Assembly: GCA_024280835.1 (NCBI GenBank)
Contig: JAJRPJ010000010.1
Span: 310,001 to 374,000, forward strand
Length of the DNA: 64,000 nt
Reading direction: 5' to 3'
Source: Candidatus Zixiibacteriota bacterium
Lineage (GTDB): Bacteria > Zixibacteria > MSB-5A5 > GN15 > JACZUZ01
Shown: positions 52,760 to 60,755 of the stretch, in pieces
How positions within the stretch are numbered: position 1 is the stretch's first letter
Layout: the number at the start of each line of letters is the position of its first letter
Position numbers and translations under genes: made by a program
Notes under the pieces: model-generated
What the model saw: only the letters and a program-made list of their open reading frames with translations
The model's database searches: none
Told to the model about the DNA's origin: nothing

Positions 52760-53251
52760 ATGCGCTTTACGAAGCGTTTGCTTCTGATGTTACTTGGTTC
52801 TCTGGTTGTTGGATTGGTTGGGGCTTGTGAAGACACAATTCAGCCCTCGTTGGGCTGTCCTGCAGTTCAACCAGCGCCGAGTGATACTCTGCACGGGCAA
52901 TATACTTGGACAGATAACACGGGTTCTGTTGCCAGAACTATCAACCAACGGAGTGTCTTCCAGTTTCGTAGTGATTCTCTGGGTAATTTCATTGTTTTTA
53001 CCATGCGGGTGGATACTTCGGTCTTGAATCCTGAGCGTCGGTTCAACGATTTGACAGCAACGTATCGTTTGACCGAAGATAGTTTGTTTGTTGATTCGAT
53101 TGTTTTTCTTGGGCTAAATGGCGCCAATGATAATATTCCTTTTGGTACTTTCGTCTTTAGTTGCACAGACGATAGTTTGTTCTTCTTTGGTGGCTCTGAG
53201 CCAGGTCTTAACTTTGCCGATACAGTTATGCGGATCTCAATCCGTCGCTAG
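52760..53251 (+). CDS. Secreted lipoprotein, function unknown
   Basis: A 163-residue lipoprotein. MRFTKRLLLMLLGSLVVGL is followed by a lipobox VGAC. The mature part has two cysteines (LGCPAVQPAPSD and FVFSCTDDS) and repeated strand patterns (HGQYTWTDNTG, TYRLTEDSLFVDS, DSLFFFGG), as in lipocalin- or META-like small barrels. It is not obviously a third copy of the tandem pair, though its size, position and GxY motif are similar. Upstream starts at 52703 and 52727 would only lengthen the signal. Confidence 0.65.
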   Translation: MRFTKRLLLMLLGSLVVGLVGACEDTIQPSLGCPAVQPAPSDTLHGQYTWTDNTGSVARTINQRSVFQFRSDSLGNFIVFTMRVDTSVLNPERRFNDLTATYRLTEDSLFVDSIVFLGLNGANDNIPFGTFVFSCTDDSLFFFGGSEPGLNFADTVMRISIRR

Positions 53252-53327
53252 TTTCATGTGATTTGGACAGTTTGTCTCTTTGTTTTCCACACTTCCTATT
53301 TTAATCCATAAAGTTTAATAATTTTCA

Positions 53328-53360
53328 CTGACAGGCTTTGTCAGCGCCTCTTGCTATAGT
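53328..53360 (+). promoter_or_regulatory. Dyad and -10 box upstream of comM
   Basis: CTGACA-ggctt-TGTCAG (53328-53344) is an operator-like dyad that overlaps the expected -35 position of a TATAGT -10 box (53355-53360). No good -35 box is present, so the promoter may be regulated through the dyad. Confidence 0.45.
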
Positions 53361-53364
53361 GGGG

Positions 53365-53465
53365 CCAGAGTATTCGAGCGCCCGATCTCTGGTGTAACGG
53401 CGCATTGGCGTGTGGCGTAGGCATAATCAATCCAGAGGTCGGGCATCTAAAATGATAGCGCCGTT
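53365..53465 (+). promoter_or_regulatory. Structured leader RNA upstream of comM, possible switch
   Basis: GCCCGATCTCTGG (53380-53392) pairs over 13 positions with CCAGAGGTCGGGC (53432-53444). Its inner part CTCTGG can instead pair with an earlier CCAGAG (53365-53370), so the two hairpins exclude each other. AACGGCGC in the main loop (53396-53403) is complementary to GCGCCGTT just 3' of the stem (53458-53465), as in an H-type pseudoknot. The ATG of comM is 63 bases further on. I do not recognise a known riboswitch class. Confidence 0.5.
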
Positions 53466-53527
53466 GCTGAATTGCGGTTTAGGATATTTACAACAGTGAA
53501 GACAACAGATAGAGAGAGACGAAAAAA

Positions 53528-55063
53528 ATGCATTCCAAGATTATTTCATCAGCCACTGAGGGTATTGACGCATATACTGTCGAAGTCGAAACAGATATTC
53601 AGCAACAATTGCCCGCCTTTTGTACTGTTGGGCTACCCGATGGAGCGGTGCGAGAGTCCAAAGAGCGAGTGACCGCGGCGATTAAGAATTCGGATTTCGT
53701 CTTTCCGAGTAAGCGAATTACTATAAACTTGGCTCCAGCTGATATTCGCAAAGAAGGCGCGGCTTTTGATTTGCCAATTGCGGTTGGGATTTTGGCGGCT
53801 ACTGGACAAATACTGAAAGATAGTTTTGACGACTATGTGCTTCTCGGAGAGCTTTCGCTTGATGGCAAGGTGCGGCCGATTCCAGGGACATTGCCAATGG
53901 CTTTGCACTTTGCAGGTAATGGGACCAAGGGAGTGATTGTCCCTAAAGAAAATGCTCGCGAGGCGGCAATGGCGCAGGGGGCGCCAGTTTACCCTGTTGG
54001 TTCATTGCGTGAAGTTGTGAGCTTTCTTGAGGATTCTTCTACTATTGCTCCATACAAGATTGATATTGAGAAAATATTTTCGCAGCGGCAGGAATATCCT
54101 GTGGACTTTGCCGAGGTCAAGGGACAAGAGTCCGCCAAGAGGGCATTGGAAGTCGCGGCCGCAGGTGGGCACAATATTATCCTGATAGGGCCGCCAGGGT
54201 CTGGCAAGACCATGCTCGCGCGTCGTCTGCCGACAATATTGCCCGATATGACCCTTGATGAGGCGATTGAGACTACTAAGATTCATTCGGTGGCTGGTTT
54301 GTTGCCCGATGACACGGCCTTAATAGCGACTAGGCCGTTTCGCTCGCCGCATCATACTATTTCGAATGCAGGGCTAATCGGGGGGGGCTCAATTCCTAAG
54401 CCCGGGGATGTTTCATTGGCGCATAATGGTGTCTTGTTCCTCGATGAGGTTGGCGAGTTTCGGCGAGATGTGCTTGAGGTCTTGCGTCAGCCGATGGAAG
54501 ATGGCACAGTGACGCTTTCGAGGGCGCTGACGACTTTGACCTATCCGTGTCGGGTGATGTTGGCGGCGGCCATGAATCCTTGTCCTTGTGGTTTTTTTGG
54601 TGATCAAAACAACCCCTGCAATTGTACTTCTGGGCAGATTCAGAAGTATATGTCACGGATTTCTGGACCATTGCTAGATAGAATTGATATTCATATAACT
54701 GTACCAGCGGTTAAATTTCAGGATATTGCCTCGACTCGCATGGAGGAGCAATCCTCAGATATCCGCAAACGAGTTAACGCCGCACGTCAGAGGCAGCTTA
54801 AGCGCTTTGCCGATGAGAAGTCCATTTATTCCAATGCCGGAATGGAGTCTAGGGCGATTAGGACTTTTTGTCCTGTTGATGATCAGTGTCAATCGTTGCT
54901 CAAGATGGCAATTGAACGACAAGGGCTTTCTGCGCGGGCGTATGATAGGATTCTCAAAGTTGCTCGGACAATAGCGGACTTGGCCGAATGCGCTGATATA
55001 ACCCTTGAGCATGTTGCCGAGGCTGTGCACTATCGAACACTCGACAGAAGCCTCTGGTTGTAG
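53528..55063 (+). CDS. comM: ComM/YifB family AAA+ ATPase (Mg-chelatase-like)
   Basis: A 511-residue ATPase of the YifB/ComM family, a branch-migration helicase that helps integrate incoming DNA in natural transformation. The N-terminal Lon-protease-like domain (FCTVGLPDGAVRESKERV, INLAPADIRKEGAAFDLPI) is followed by Walker A GPPGSGKTM near residue 220 and Walker B VLFLDEVGEF. A cysteine cluster MNPCPCGFFGD...NPCNCTSGQI comes next, and then the C-terminal Mg_chelatase_C region (LSARAYDRILKVARTIADL). All motor motifs are intact. The start has only a weak purine-rich stretch (GAGAGACG) upstream. Its leader may be regulatory. Confidence 0.94.
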   Translation: MHSKIISSATEGIDAYTVEVETDIQQQLPAFCTVGLPDGAVRESKERVTAAIKNSDFVFPSKRITINLAPADIRKEGAAFDLPIAVGILAATGQILKDSFDDYVLLGELSLDGKVRPIPGTLPMALHFAGNGTKGVIVPKENAREAAMAQGAPVYPVGSLREVVSFLEDSSTIAPYKIDIEKIFSQRQEYPVDFAEVKGQESAKRALEVAAAGGHNIILIGPPGSGKTMLARRLPTILPDMTLDEAIETTKIHSVAGLLPDDTALIATRPFRSPHHTISNAGLIGGGSIPKPGDVSLAHNGVLFLDEVGEFRRDVLEVLRQPMEDGTVTLSRALTTLTYPCRVMLAAAMNPCPCGFFGDQNNPCNCTSGQIQKYMSRISGPLLDRIDIHITVPAVKFQDIASTRMEEQSSDIRKRVNAARQRQLKRFADEKSIYSNAGMESRAIRTFCPVDDQCQSLLKMAIERQGLSARAYDRILKVARTIADLAECADITLEHVAEAVHYRTLDRSLWL

Positions 55064-55206
55064 AAAGAGTAGCCATATAAAGATTCGCAGATATACTTTT
55101 TCTGGTATTTCTAGCGCTTGCCTTTCTCAACAATTCATTAGATATTGACGAAGTTGATGGAGTTTTTGACAGAATATTTGATGAACAGAATGGAGAGCGA
55201 ATATAA

Positions 55207-55545
55207 ATGAAGATATCTGAACGCACCCAGGATGGGGTTAAGGTATATGAGTTACGCGGCAAAATCATGGGCGGAGAGCCTGCGACAATGTTGCGCGGTA
55301 TGGTAGTTGAGGCAATTGAAGCGGGAGAGCGCAAGTTTGTGCTTGATCTCTCTGGCGTGGATTGGATGAACTCGATTGGGCTTGGAATGCTGGTGGCTTT
55401 ACTGAATACTATTTCCAAAAGTGATGGAAAGTTACATTTGGCCAATATCGACAAAATCGAAAAAGTATTATTGATTACTCGATTGGTGACGATTTTCCAG
55501 ATTTCCGATAATGCTGACATTGCGGTAGCTGAGTTGAACAAGTAG
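55207..55545 (+). CDS. STAS-domain anti-sigma factor antagonist
   Basis: A 112-residue SpoIIAA/RsbV-like protein. The core VKVYELRGKIMGGEP and FVLDLSGVDWMNSIGLGML gives the STAS fold, with the phosphorylatable serine in MNSIGLG near residue 57. Such proteins switch partners with anti-sigma kinases according to phosphorylation. A GGAGAG ribosome site precedes the start. An RsbU-like phosphatase gene lies about 1.1 kb downstream, separated by a minus-strand gene. No RsbW-type kinase or sigma factor is in the window. Confidence 0.88.
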   Translation: MKISERTQDGVKVYELRGKIMGGEPATMLRGMVVEAIEAGERKFVLDLSGVDWMNSIGLGMLVALLNTISKSDGKLHLANIDKIEKVLLITRLVTIFQISDNADIAVAELNK

Positions 55546-55590
55546 ATTTGGTTTCTCAAAGAGACACTGACGCGACAGTAGGAAGAAAAA

Positions 55591-55633
55591 AATAAGAGCC
55601 GTCTGCTGAATTGCAGGCGGCTCTTATTGTTTT
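55591..55633. terminator. Bidirectional terminator between the STAS gene and the barrel gene
   Basis: AATAAGAGCCG-tctgc and gcagg-CGGCTCTTATT form a stem of about 16 pairs. It has an A-rich left flank and TTATTGTTTTT on the right, so it can terminate both converging transcripts. Confidence 0.85.
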
Positions 55634-55690
55634 TGCATAATTAGTTTGTCTTGTATCTGGTTGTACCTAGTGGTCTTTCTTTTGAAGAAA

Positions 55691-56308
55691 TCAACGGCCG
55701 TAGAGTGTAATGACTCCTTTGACGTCCCAAGTGTCGTACCAGTCGCCGAGACCTTGTGTTTGTTCGAGCGACTGGTCTAGAGAGATATAGTGGAAGTTGC
55801 CGATTATGCCGATCGAAAGGTTAGAAACAATTAGATAGTCTACGCCGATGCCGAAAAACATCCCGAACTCTTCGTTATTAACGGAAACCGCTGGTGAGCT
55901 TGTATTGGGTAGAAACTCGTCAATAGTAAGTTTGTAATAGCCGAAGCCGGCTTGCAGGTGTGGAAAAAAAGCGCTGCGCGTTGGCGTGCGGACATGTACT
56001 GTTGCTGTGAGATAGTCGTATTTGAAATCCAAAGAATAGCCATTGCTTAGGGATACATTGGATTCTGCGGGGTTACTTCCGATGGTGATACCGAATCCGA
56101 GGGTATTGTCGGCATGGTATGACCATCCAGCTGACCAAGCAAATCCCTTGTCTCCAGAATTGTCTTCTAAGGCTCCAGTTCTGCCCAAATCGAGTTGGAG
56201 CATATAGCGGCCAACTTCGGGGGCAACATTGACACGGACGATTGCCTGTGTTTGACTTGGCGTCGCTATTAGAGTGATTAGAGCAAGAGCTGCAAATATT
56301 CTTGTCAT
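55691..56308 (-). CDS. Small outer-membrane beta-barrel protein
   Basis: A 205-residue exported protein with a signal peptide (about residues 1-22, ending TQA-I). The mature chain shows eight or so amphipathic strands with turns: GRYMLQLDLGRTG, FAWSAGWSYHADN, TLGFGITIGSN, YDYLTATVHVRTP, FFPHLQAGFGYYKL, FGMFFGIGVDYLI, SIGIIGNFHYISL and GVITLYGR. The size and pattern fit OmpX/OmpA-type eight-stranded barrels. No OmpA peptidoglycan domain is present. Function is unknown. Confidence 0.75.
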   Translation of the reverse strand: MTRIFAALALITLIATPSQTQAIVRVNVAPEVGRYMLQLDLGRTGALEDNSGDKGFAWSAGWSYHADNTLGFGITIGSNPAESNVSLSNGYSLDFKYDYLTATVHVRTPTRSAFFPHLQAGFGYYKLTIDEFLPNTSSPAVSVNNEEFGMFFGIGVDYLIVSNLSIGIIGNFHYISLDQSLEQTQGLGDWYDTWDVKGVITLYGR

Positions 56309-56459
56309 GACTTACGCCTTTGGAGATGAGTTCTATTGACTATCTTCCCGTCGAAGATGTCTTTTCTAAGATGGTTTCTAAGATGGTTCAAGCGCTTGTA
56401 AACTTTGTGCCTGTACTATCTTGCAATGGCTTATACGGCCAATCGGTTTCTAGCGACGT

Positions 56460-56518
56460 AAAAAAAGCCGCCGAACCTACGGCTTTTTAGTATACGGAAT
56501 TTGCCCAATAAAAGACAA
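56460..56518 (-). promoter_or_regulatory. Promoter with an immediate 5' hairpin, barrel gene
   Basis: On the minus strand, TTGTCT (56513-56518) and TATACT (56489-56494) are 18 bases apart. The transcript would start in or next to a hairpin AAAAAGCCG/CGGCTTTTT (56462-56488) that ends in seven T residues. The hairpin is terminator-like on both strands. It could end plus-strand transcripts, stabilise the 5' end of the barrel mRNA, or attenuate it. A 12-base tandem repeat TCTAAGATGGTT lies at about 56366-56389. Confidence 0.45.
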
Positions 56519-56680
56519 TAACTATGCAAGGCAATGACCATAAAAAGCAAAGATTATGGGATTTGTGAGTTGAGAACATAGCGAAAGTAGGCTAACGGAC
56601 TTTTTTTCTGTAGAGAATCTGTTACCATAGGCTTATGTTTCATCTACGATGAGGTTACGAGTTTAAGCGTAAGTATTGTC

Positions 56681-58522
56681 GTGGTTGTGCTGAATTATGG
56701 ACCTACAAAAAGAGAGCAATTGGAAGAAGTGGCGAAAGAAGTTAGAAAGACAAAAGCGGCGAAGGGAACCGAGGTATTGAAGAATGGCTCTGGGCATAGT
56801 CGTCTAGAAAAATTACTTTTGCAAGCCTCACGGCTATTCAATTCAACAGTTGAATACGAAGATTTGATACTGCTAGCCTTGCAACTTGTTTGCGATGCAG
56901 TGACTTGTCAGGCGGCGTTCATTTATCGCATCGATAGTCATATAGATCATCGTCGGGTGCGTCTCTGGGCGAGAGGTGATAGCGATATACGGTTATTGCG
57001 TAAAGAGCATGGCAGTGGTGTGGCCGGTTGGGCGCTGGAGAAAGGGACGCCTCTGATTCTCAATGACCCACGAAGCGATCCACGCTACAACTCTGAAATC
57101 GCAGATCAGGTGGATTTCAATATCGAGAATCTGATTGTTTTGCCATTGATTTCTCGCGGCAAAGTTTTTGGCGCATTGGAAGTCATCAATAAGCAAGCCG
57201 GTGAATTCAATGAAATTGATAGAGATACTCTGCTGGGACTGTCGGATCAGATTGCTATCAGCATCGACAATAGTCAATTGCTTCGTGAAGCGCGGCGACG
57301 TGTGCAAGAGATGGAGAAACTATTTGAAGTTGGCTCAAAACTTTCAGGGGCTTTGGACTTGGAAAATGCTTTGAAGTTGATTTTGGATTCGACTCGTGAG
57401 TTAGTTGGTTTCGACGCAGGCGGGATATTCTTAATTGACACTGCAAAAAATGAGTTCGGTTCGGTTTATCATCATGGTTATGATTCCAAGCGAGAAAGTG
57501 ACCTGCATCTCAAGTTGGATTCGGGTTTAATCGGTTGGGTGGCGCGTAATGGGGAGACGGCGATTGTCACTGATGTGACAACCGATGACCGTTATGTGGC
57601 CGTGCGTGAAAATACTTGCTCGGAAATCGTCGCTCCTGTGGCCGTTGATGACCAACTTGTTGGAGTTTTTAATCTTGAGTCGAATGAGGTTGGCGCTTAT
57701 GACCTACATACCGCAGATGTCCTTCGAGCCTTTGGCGCACAGGCGGCGATGGTTATTGAGCGGACACGTTTGCATAAGAAAATTGTTGGCGCCCAAGCGC
57801 TGGAAAAACAACTTGAAATAGCGCATCTGATTCAAACTGAGTTTTTGCCAGATGAAGACCCTCAGATTGACGGCTATGATGTCTCTGGGATCAACATACC
57901 ATCGGGTGAAGTTGGTGGTGACTACTTTGGTTTCATTGACACAGGCAATGGGCAAATGGGGTTGGCGATTGCTGATGTCTCAGGTAAAGGTGTACCTGCG
58001 GCTTTGATTATGGCTTCGTTTCGTGCGTCTTTGATAGCCGAGATTCGTAATCAGTTCACTATCAGTAGTATTTGTGAGAAGGTCAATAAATTGCTCCATG
58101 ATTCAGTTGAGCCAGGTGATTATGTCACTGGTGTCTATGGTTCGCTTAATTCTCTTGACCATGTGATTACCTATAGCAACGCAGGGCACAACCCGCCGAT
58201 AACTTTGCGCAGTGATGATTCTGTTACTTTGCTCGATAAAGGTGGACCACCATTTGGTATTATTCGCAGCGCTGAGTTTGAAGAGCGCTCAGTGAGTTTG
58301 GGTTCCGGCGATATTGTCTTTTTCTACACTGACGGAGTGACCGAGGCGGAGAACTCTGCTGGCGCCTATTTGGGTGAGGAACGTTTGTTGGAATTGCTCA
58401 AGCGAATTAGGCATGAGAGCGCTAGGCGGATTTGTGAAATCGTTAGAGATGAAGTCAATCAATTCACTCACGGTGAGACATTGCTTGACGACATTACGAT
58501 GTTGGTTGTTAAGCGCTTGTAA
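56681..58522 (+). CDS. RsbU/SpoIIE-type PP2C phosphatase with two GAF domains
   Basis: A 613-residue soluble signalling protein. Residues about 55-190 (GAF1, with GSGVAGWALEKGTPLILNDP) and about 205-360 (GAF2, with GLIGWVARNGETAIVTDVT) are sensor domains. A short coiled coil (LEKQLEIAHLIQTEFLP) leads to the PP2C domain, with SGEVGGDYFGF, LAIADVSGKGVPAALIMASF, YSNAGHNPP, FYTDGVTEAEN and LDDITMLVV, which carry the metal Asp residues. It would dephosphorylate an STAS antagonist such as the one at 55207. The GTG start at 56681 is tentative. Confidence 0.9.
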   Translation: MVVLNYGPTKREQLEEVAKEVRKTKAAKGTEVLKNGSGHSRLEKLLLQASRLFNSTVEYEDLILLALQLVCDAVTCQAAFIYRIDSHIDHRRVRLWARGDSDIRLLRKEHGSGVAGWALEKGTPLILNDPRSDPRYNSEIADQVDFNIENLIVLPLISRGKVFGALEVINKQAGEFNEIDRDTLLGLSDQIAISIDNSQLLREARRRVQEMEKLFEVGSKLSGALDLENALKLILDSTRELVGFDAGGIFLIDTAKNEFGSVYHHGYDSKRESDLHLKLDSGLIGWVARNGETAIVTDVTTDDRYVAVRENTCSEIVAPVAVDDQLVGVFNLESNEVGAYDLHTADVLRAFGAQAAMVIERTRLHKKIVGAQALEKQLEIAHLIQTEFLPDEDPQIDGYDVSGINIPSGEVGGDYFGFIDTGNGQMGLAIADVSGKGVPAALIMASFRASLIAEIRNQFTISSICEKVNKLLHDSVEPGDYVTGVYGSLNSLDHVITYSNAGHNPPITLRSDDSVTLLDKGGPPFGIIRSAEFEERSVSLGSGDIVFFYTDGVTEAENSAGAYLGEERLLELLKRIRHESARRICEIVRDEVNQFTHGETLLDDITMLVVKRL

Positions 58523-58545
58523 ATAACTGTAGTGTCGATTCTCCT

Positions 58546-60723
58546 ATGCAGATAACCCGAACTCGACTATATACATTCGTGACGATTGGCGCGCTTTTAA
58601 TTGGCGCCGGACTTCGTCTCTATCATCTGACAGCCGATACGCCGAATTACTTTGCTGGTTTGGGTCAGGCGTTGATGACAGACCCATATCACATTACGAC
58701 TTATGCTCGCAACAAAGTTCTCTTTGGTTCTTGGGAAATATTTGACTACAACCGCTGGGTTGCTTTTCGAGTGTCGTTGGTCTCGGGTTTTGCTTGGCTA
58801 GTATTTATGATGGGCGGAGTCTCACGGCTTACTGCGAATCTGACTTCTGTTTTGCTGAATCTTGGAGCTACAGTGTTGTTGGTGTCTGGTGTTTATCGGG
58901 GTTTTCATTATACCAAGTCCAATAACGCCACTGAAAATGTTGATTCACCTAGTTTAACAGAGTCAAAATGGTTCAGTGCTGCTATTGCCGCTTTAGGGCT
59001 TTCGTTTTCTCATGTGTTGATTGTCTATTCCCGCGAGCCGTTTCTAGAAAATGGTCTCTTGCTGATTGCCGCTGTTTGCTTCTTTGTTATTGTGCGCCGC
59101 GAGAGAGGGCCTTGGGGCGCTTTGTCGATTGGCGCTCTCTTGGCTTTGGCTCCATTGGCAGGGAAATTGTTTGGGCTAATTCTACTGGCTCCCGTGTTTG
59201 TCACTGTGGTTTTATCCTCAAAAAACAAATGGAAAGAGTTGGCCCTAATTGGAGTTGGAGGATTAGTAACTGCAATTCTCTGGTATCTCTTTGTGTTAGG
59301 TGATGATACTGCTGCCTATCACACTTACTTGCAAGAGCAATCGACAGGATTGTATGGCTTTCCACCAGGATTGACCTCTGTGAAGTTTTTCTTTATTCAG
59401 CTATTTAGTTATGGCGCTGAATTGCGATTGTTCCAGTTTCATTTGTTTGTGCCAGCTTTGATTGTTGTTGGCTATGGCGGTTTACTTTCATTGCGTTATG
59501 GCGATGAATCTCCTTGGACACTTTCTTTTTGGCGTGAGAGACCTGCGCTGACTTTTCTAACTGTTTGGTTTATTTGCGCTTGGTTGTCATTGATGGTTTT
59601 TCAATATCGGCCTTTACGCTATTCTCTTTTTGTCATTTTTCCAGCGCTGGGTGTCTTGGGTTGTTTGGTCTCGCAGATATTTTCAGCTGGCGCGAATTGG
59701 GCGAAGTCCAATAACAAGATGTTGAAAGTGTGGCAGAAAATATTTGCAGCGGCTCTGCTGTATCTTGGTGTTGCAACTATTATGACTCAAGGGTGGCTAG
59801 TTTTCTTCGGGTCGGAACTCTCTGGTGATAGTGTTGTCGCCACTGTCAAGTATTCGTCACTGATTGCGGCTCCAATTGTCATAGTTATTTGGCTAATAAT
59901 GAAAGTGTTGCAGCGGCCCTCACTGTCAATTGTGCGCTACACAATCTTGCGTTACACAATTCTGAGCTTGGTTGTTTGCTCAGTCGTTTATCAGGGGTAT
60001 TGGTATTATCGTATGGCTAGTAATCTCACCTATGACATGGTGACAGCTTCGCGGGACATGGAAAATGCGCTATCTGCAAATGCCGTACTAACTGGACCAT
60101 ATGCTCCAAACTTAACAATCGATAATTCTCACAAGAACATTATTTACTCTTTCGGTTTGAAATATGAAACCGCTGATTTGTTTAGTCGTTTTCCAATTAC
60201 TCATTTGGCAGGTGACTATGGCAATCTTGATCAGGCTGACATTAAGTTTCCGCAAACTAAAGACAAGGTCGAAGTGGCGCTCTGGACATTTCGAGATACA
60301 GGAGTGCGGCTACTACGTCTCGGAGGATCGTTTTCTCAAATGCGCGGTCTTCCAGAGACTGCCTTTGAAAAAAGCGATCGTTTTTTGAAAATACGGACTG
60401 TATCTTCCGCTGATAGCGCTGTTTACTATGCGGAATTATTCTTGACTAAAAACCCCACCAATCGTGCCGCCAAGCGGCGATTGTTTCAATCTCTGCTAAC
60501 GCAGAAAGATTACGATCGCGCTCTGGCTGTTGGCAAACAATTGACCGAAGAAAACCCTACAGACTGTTTGGCGCACTTGTCCTTGGCGCGGGCGTACTTC
60601 TACTTGGGGCACTATCTCAAGCAAGAGAAGTTTAATGTTCAAGGAGAGATATATTTGAAACGCTCACTTGAATTAAACCCCGCTAGTGAGAAGTACCTGA
60701 ACAGTGTCGTGAGGAACTTCTAG
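58546..60723 (+). CDS. ArnT-like membrane glycosyltransferase with C-terminal TPR-like part
   Basis: A 725-residue protein with about 12 membrane helices (residues 10-500) and a soluble C-terminal part. LRLYHLTADTPNYFAGLGQALMTDPYHITTYARN resembles the first periplasmic loop of GT-C enzymes, and SREPFLENGLLL gives a further acidic motif. FQYRPLRYSLFVIFPALG is also typical of ArnT/PMT-like proteins. The last 100 residues hold TPR-like helices (NPTNRAAKRRLFQSLLTQKDYDRAL, NPTDCLAHLSLARAYFYLGHYL). It follows the phosphatase by 23 bases. Substrate is unknown. Confidence 0.75.
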   Translation: MQITRTRLYTFVTIGALLIGAGLRLYHLTADTPNYFAGLGQALMTDPYHITTYARNKVLFGSWEIFDYNRWVAFRVSLVSGFAWLVFMMGGVSRLTANLTSVLLNLGATVLLVSGVYRGFHYTKSNNATENVDSPSLTESKWFSAAIAALGLSFSHVLIVYSREPFLENGLLLIAAVCFFVIVRRERGPWGALSIGALLALAPLAGKLFGLILLAPVFVTVVLSSKNKWKELALIGVGGLVTAILWYLFVLGDDTAAYHTYLQEQSTGLYGFPPGLTSVKFFFIQLFSYGAELRLFQFHLFVPALIVVGYGGLLSLRYGDESPWTLSFWRERPALTFLTVWFICAWLSLMVFQYRPLRYSLFVIFPALGVLGCLVSQIFSAGANWAKSNNKMLKVWQKIFAAALLYLGVATIMTQGWLVFFGSELSGDSVVATVKYSSLIAAPIVIVIWLIMKVLQRPSLSIVRYTILRYTILSLVVCSVVYQGYWYYRMASNLTYDMVTASRDMENALSANAVLTGPYAPNLTIDNSHKNIIYSFGLKYETADLFSRFPITHLAGDYGNLDQADIKFPQTKDKVEVALWTFRDTGVRLLRLGGSFSQMRGLPETAFEKSDRFLKIRTVSSADSAVYYAELFLTKNPTNRAAKRRLFQSLLTQKDYDRALAVGKQLTEENPTDCLAHLSLARAYFYLGHYLKQEKFNVQGEIYLKRSLELNPASEKYLNSVVRNF

Positions 60724-60745
60724 GCGCTGTTGGCGCTTTTTATAC
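60722..60745 (+). terminator. Weak terminator at the stop of the membrane transferase
   Basis: AGGCGC-tgttg-GCGCTT followed by TTTTAT. The stem includes the stop codon, as in lptE. Confidence 0.5.
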
Positions 60746-60755
60746 TTCTGGAGCA

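Noticed and set aside
53365-53465. tRNA-like or permuted tRNA in the comM leader (CTCTGGTGTAACGGC looks like a D arm)
   Set aside because: No T loop or anticodon arm can be folded, and the long helix found instead is incompatible with a cloverleaf.
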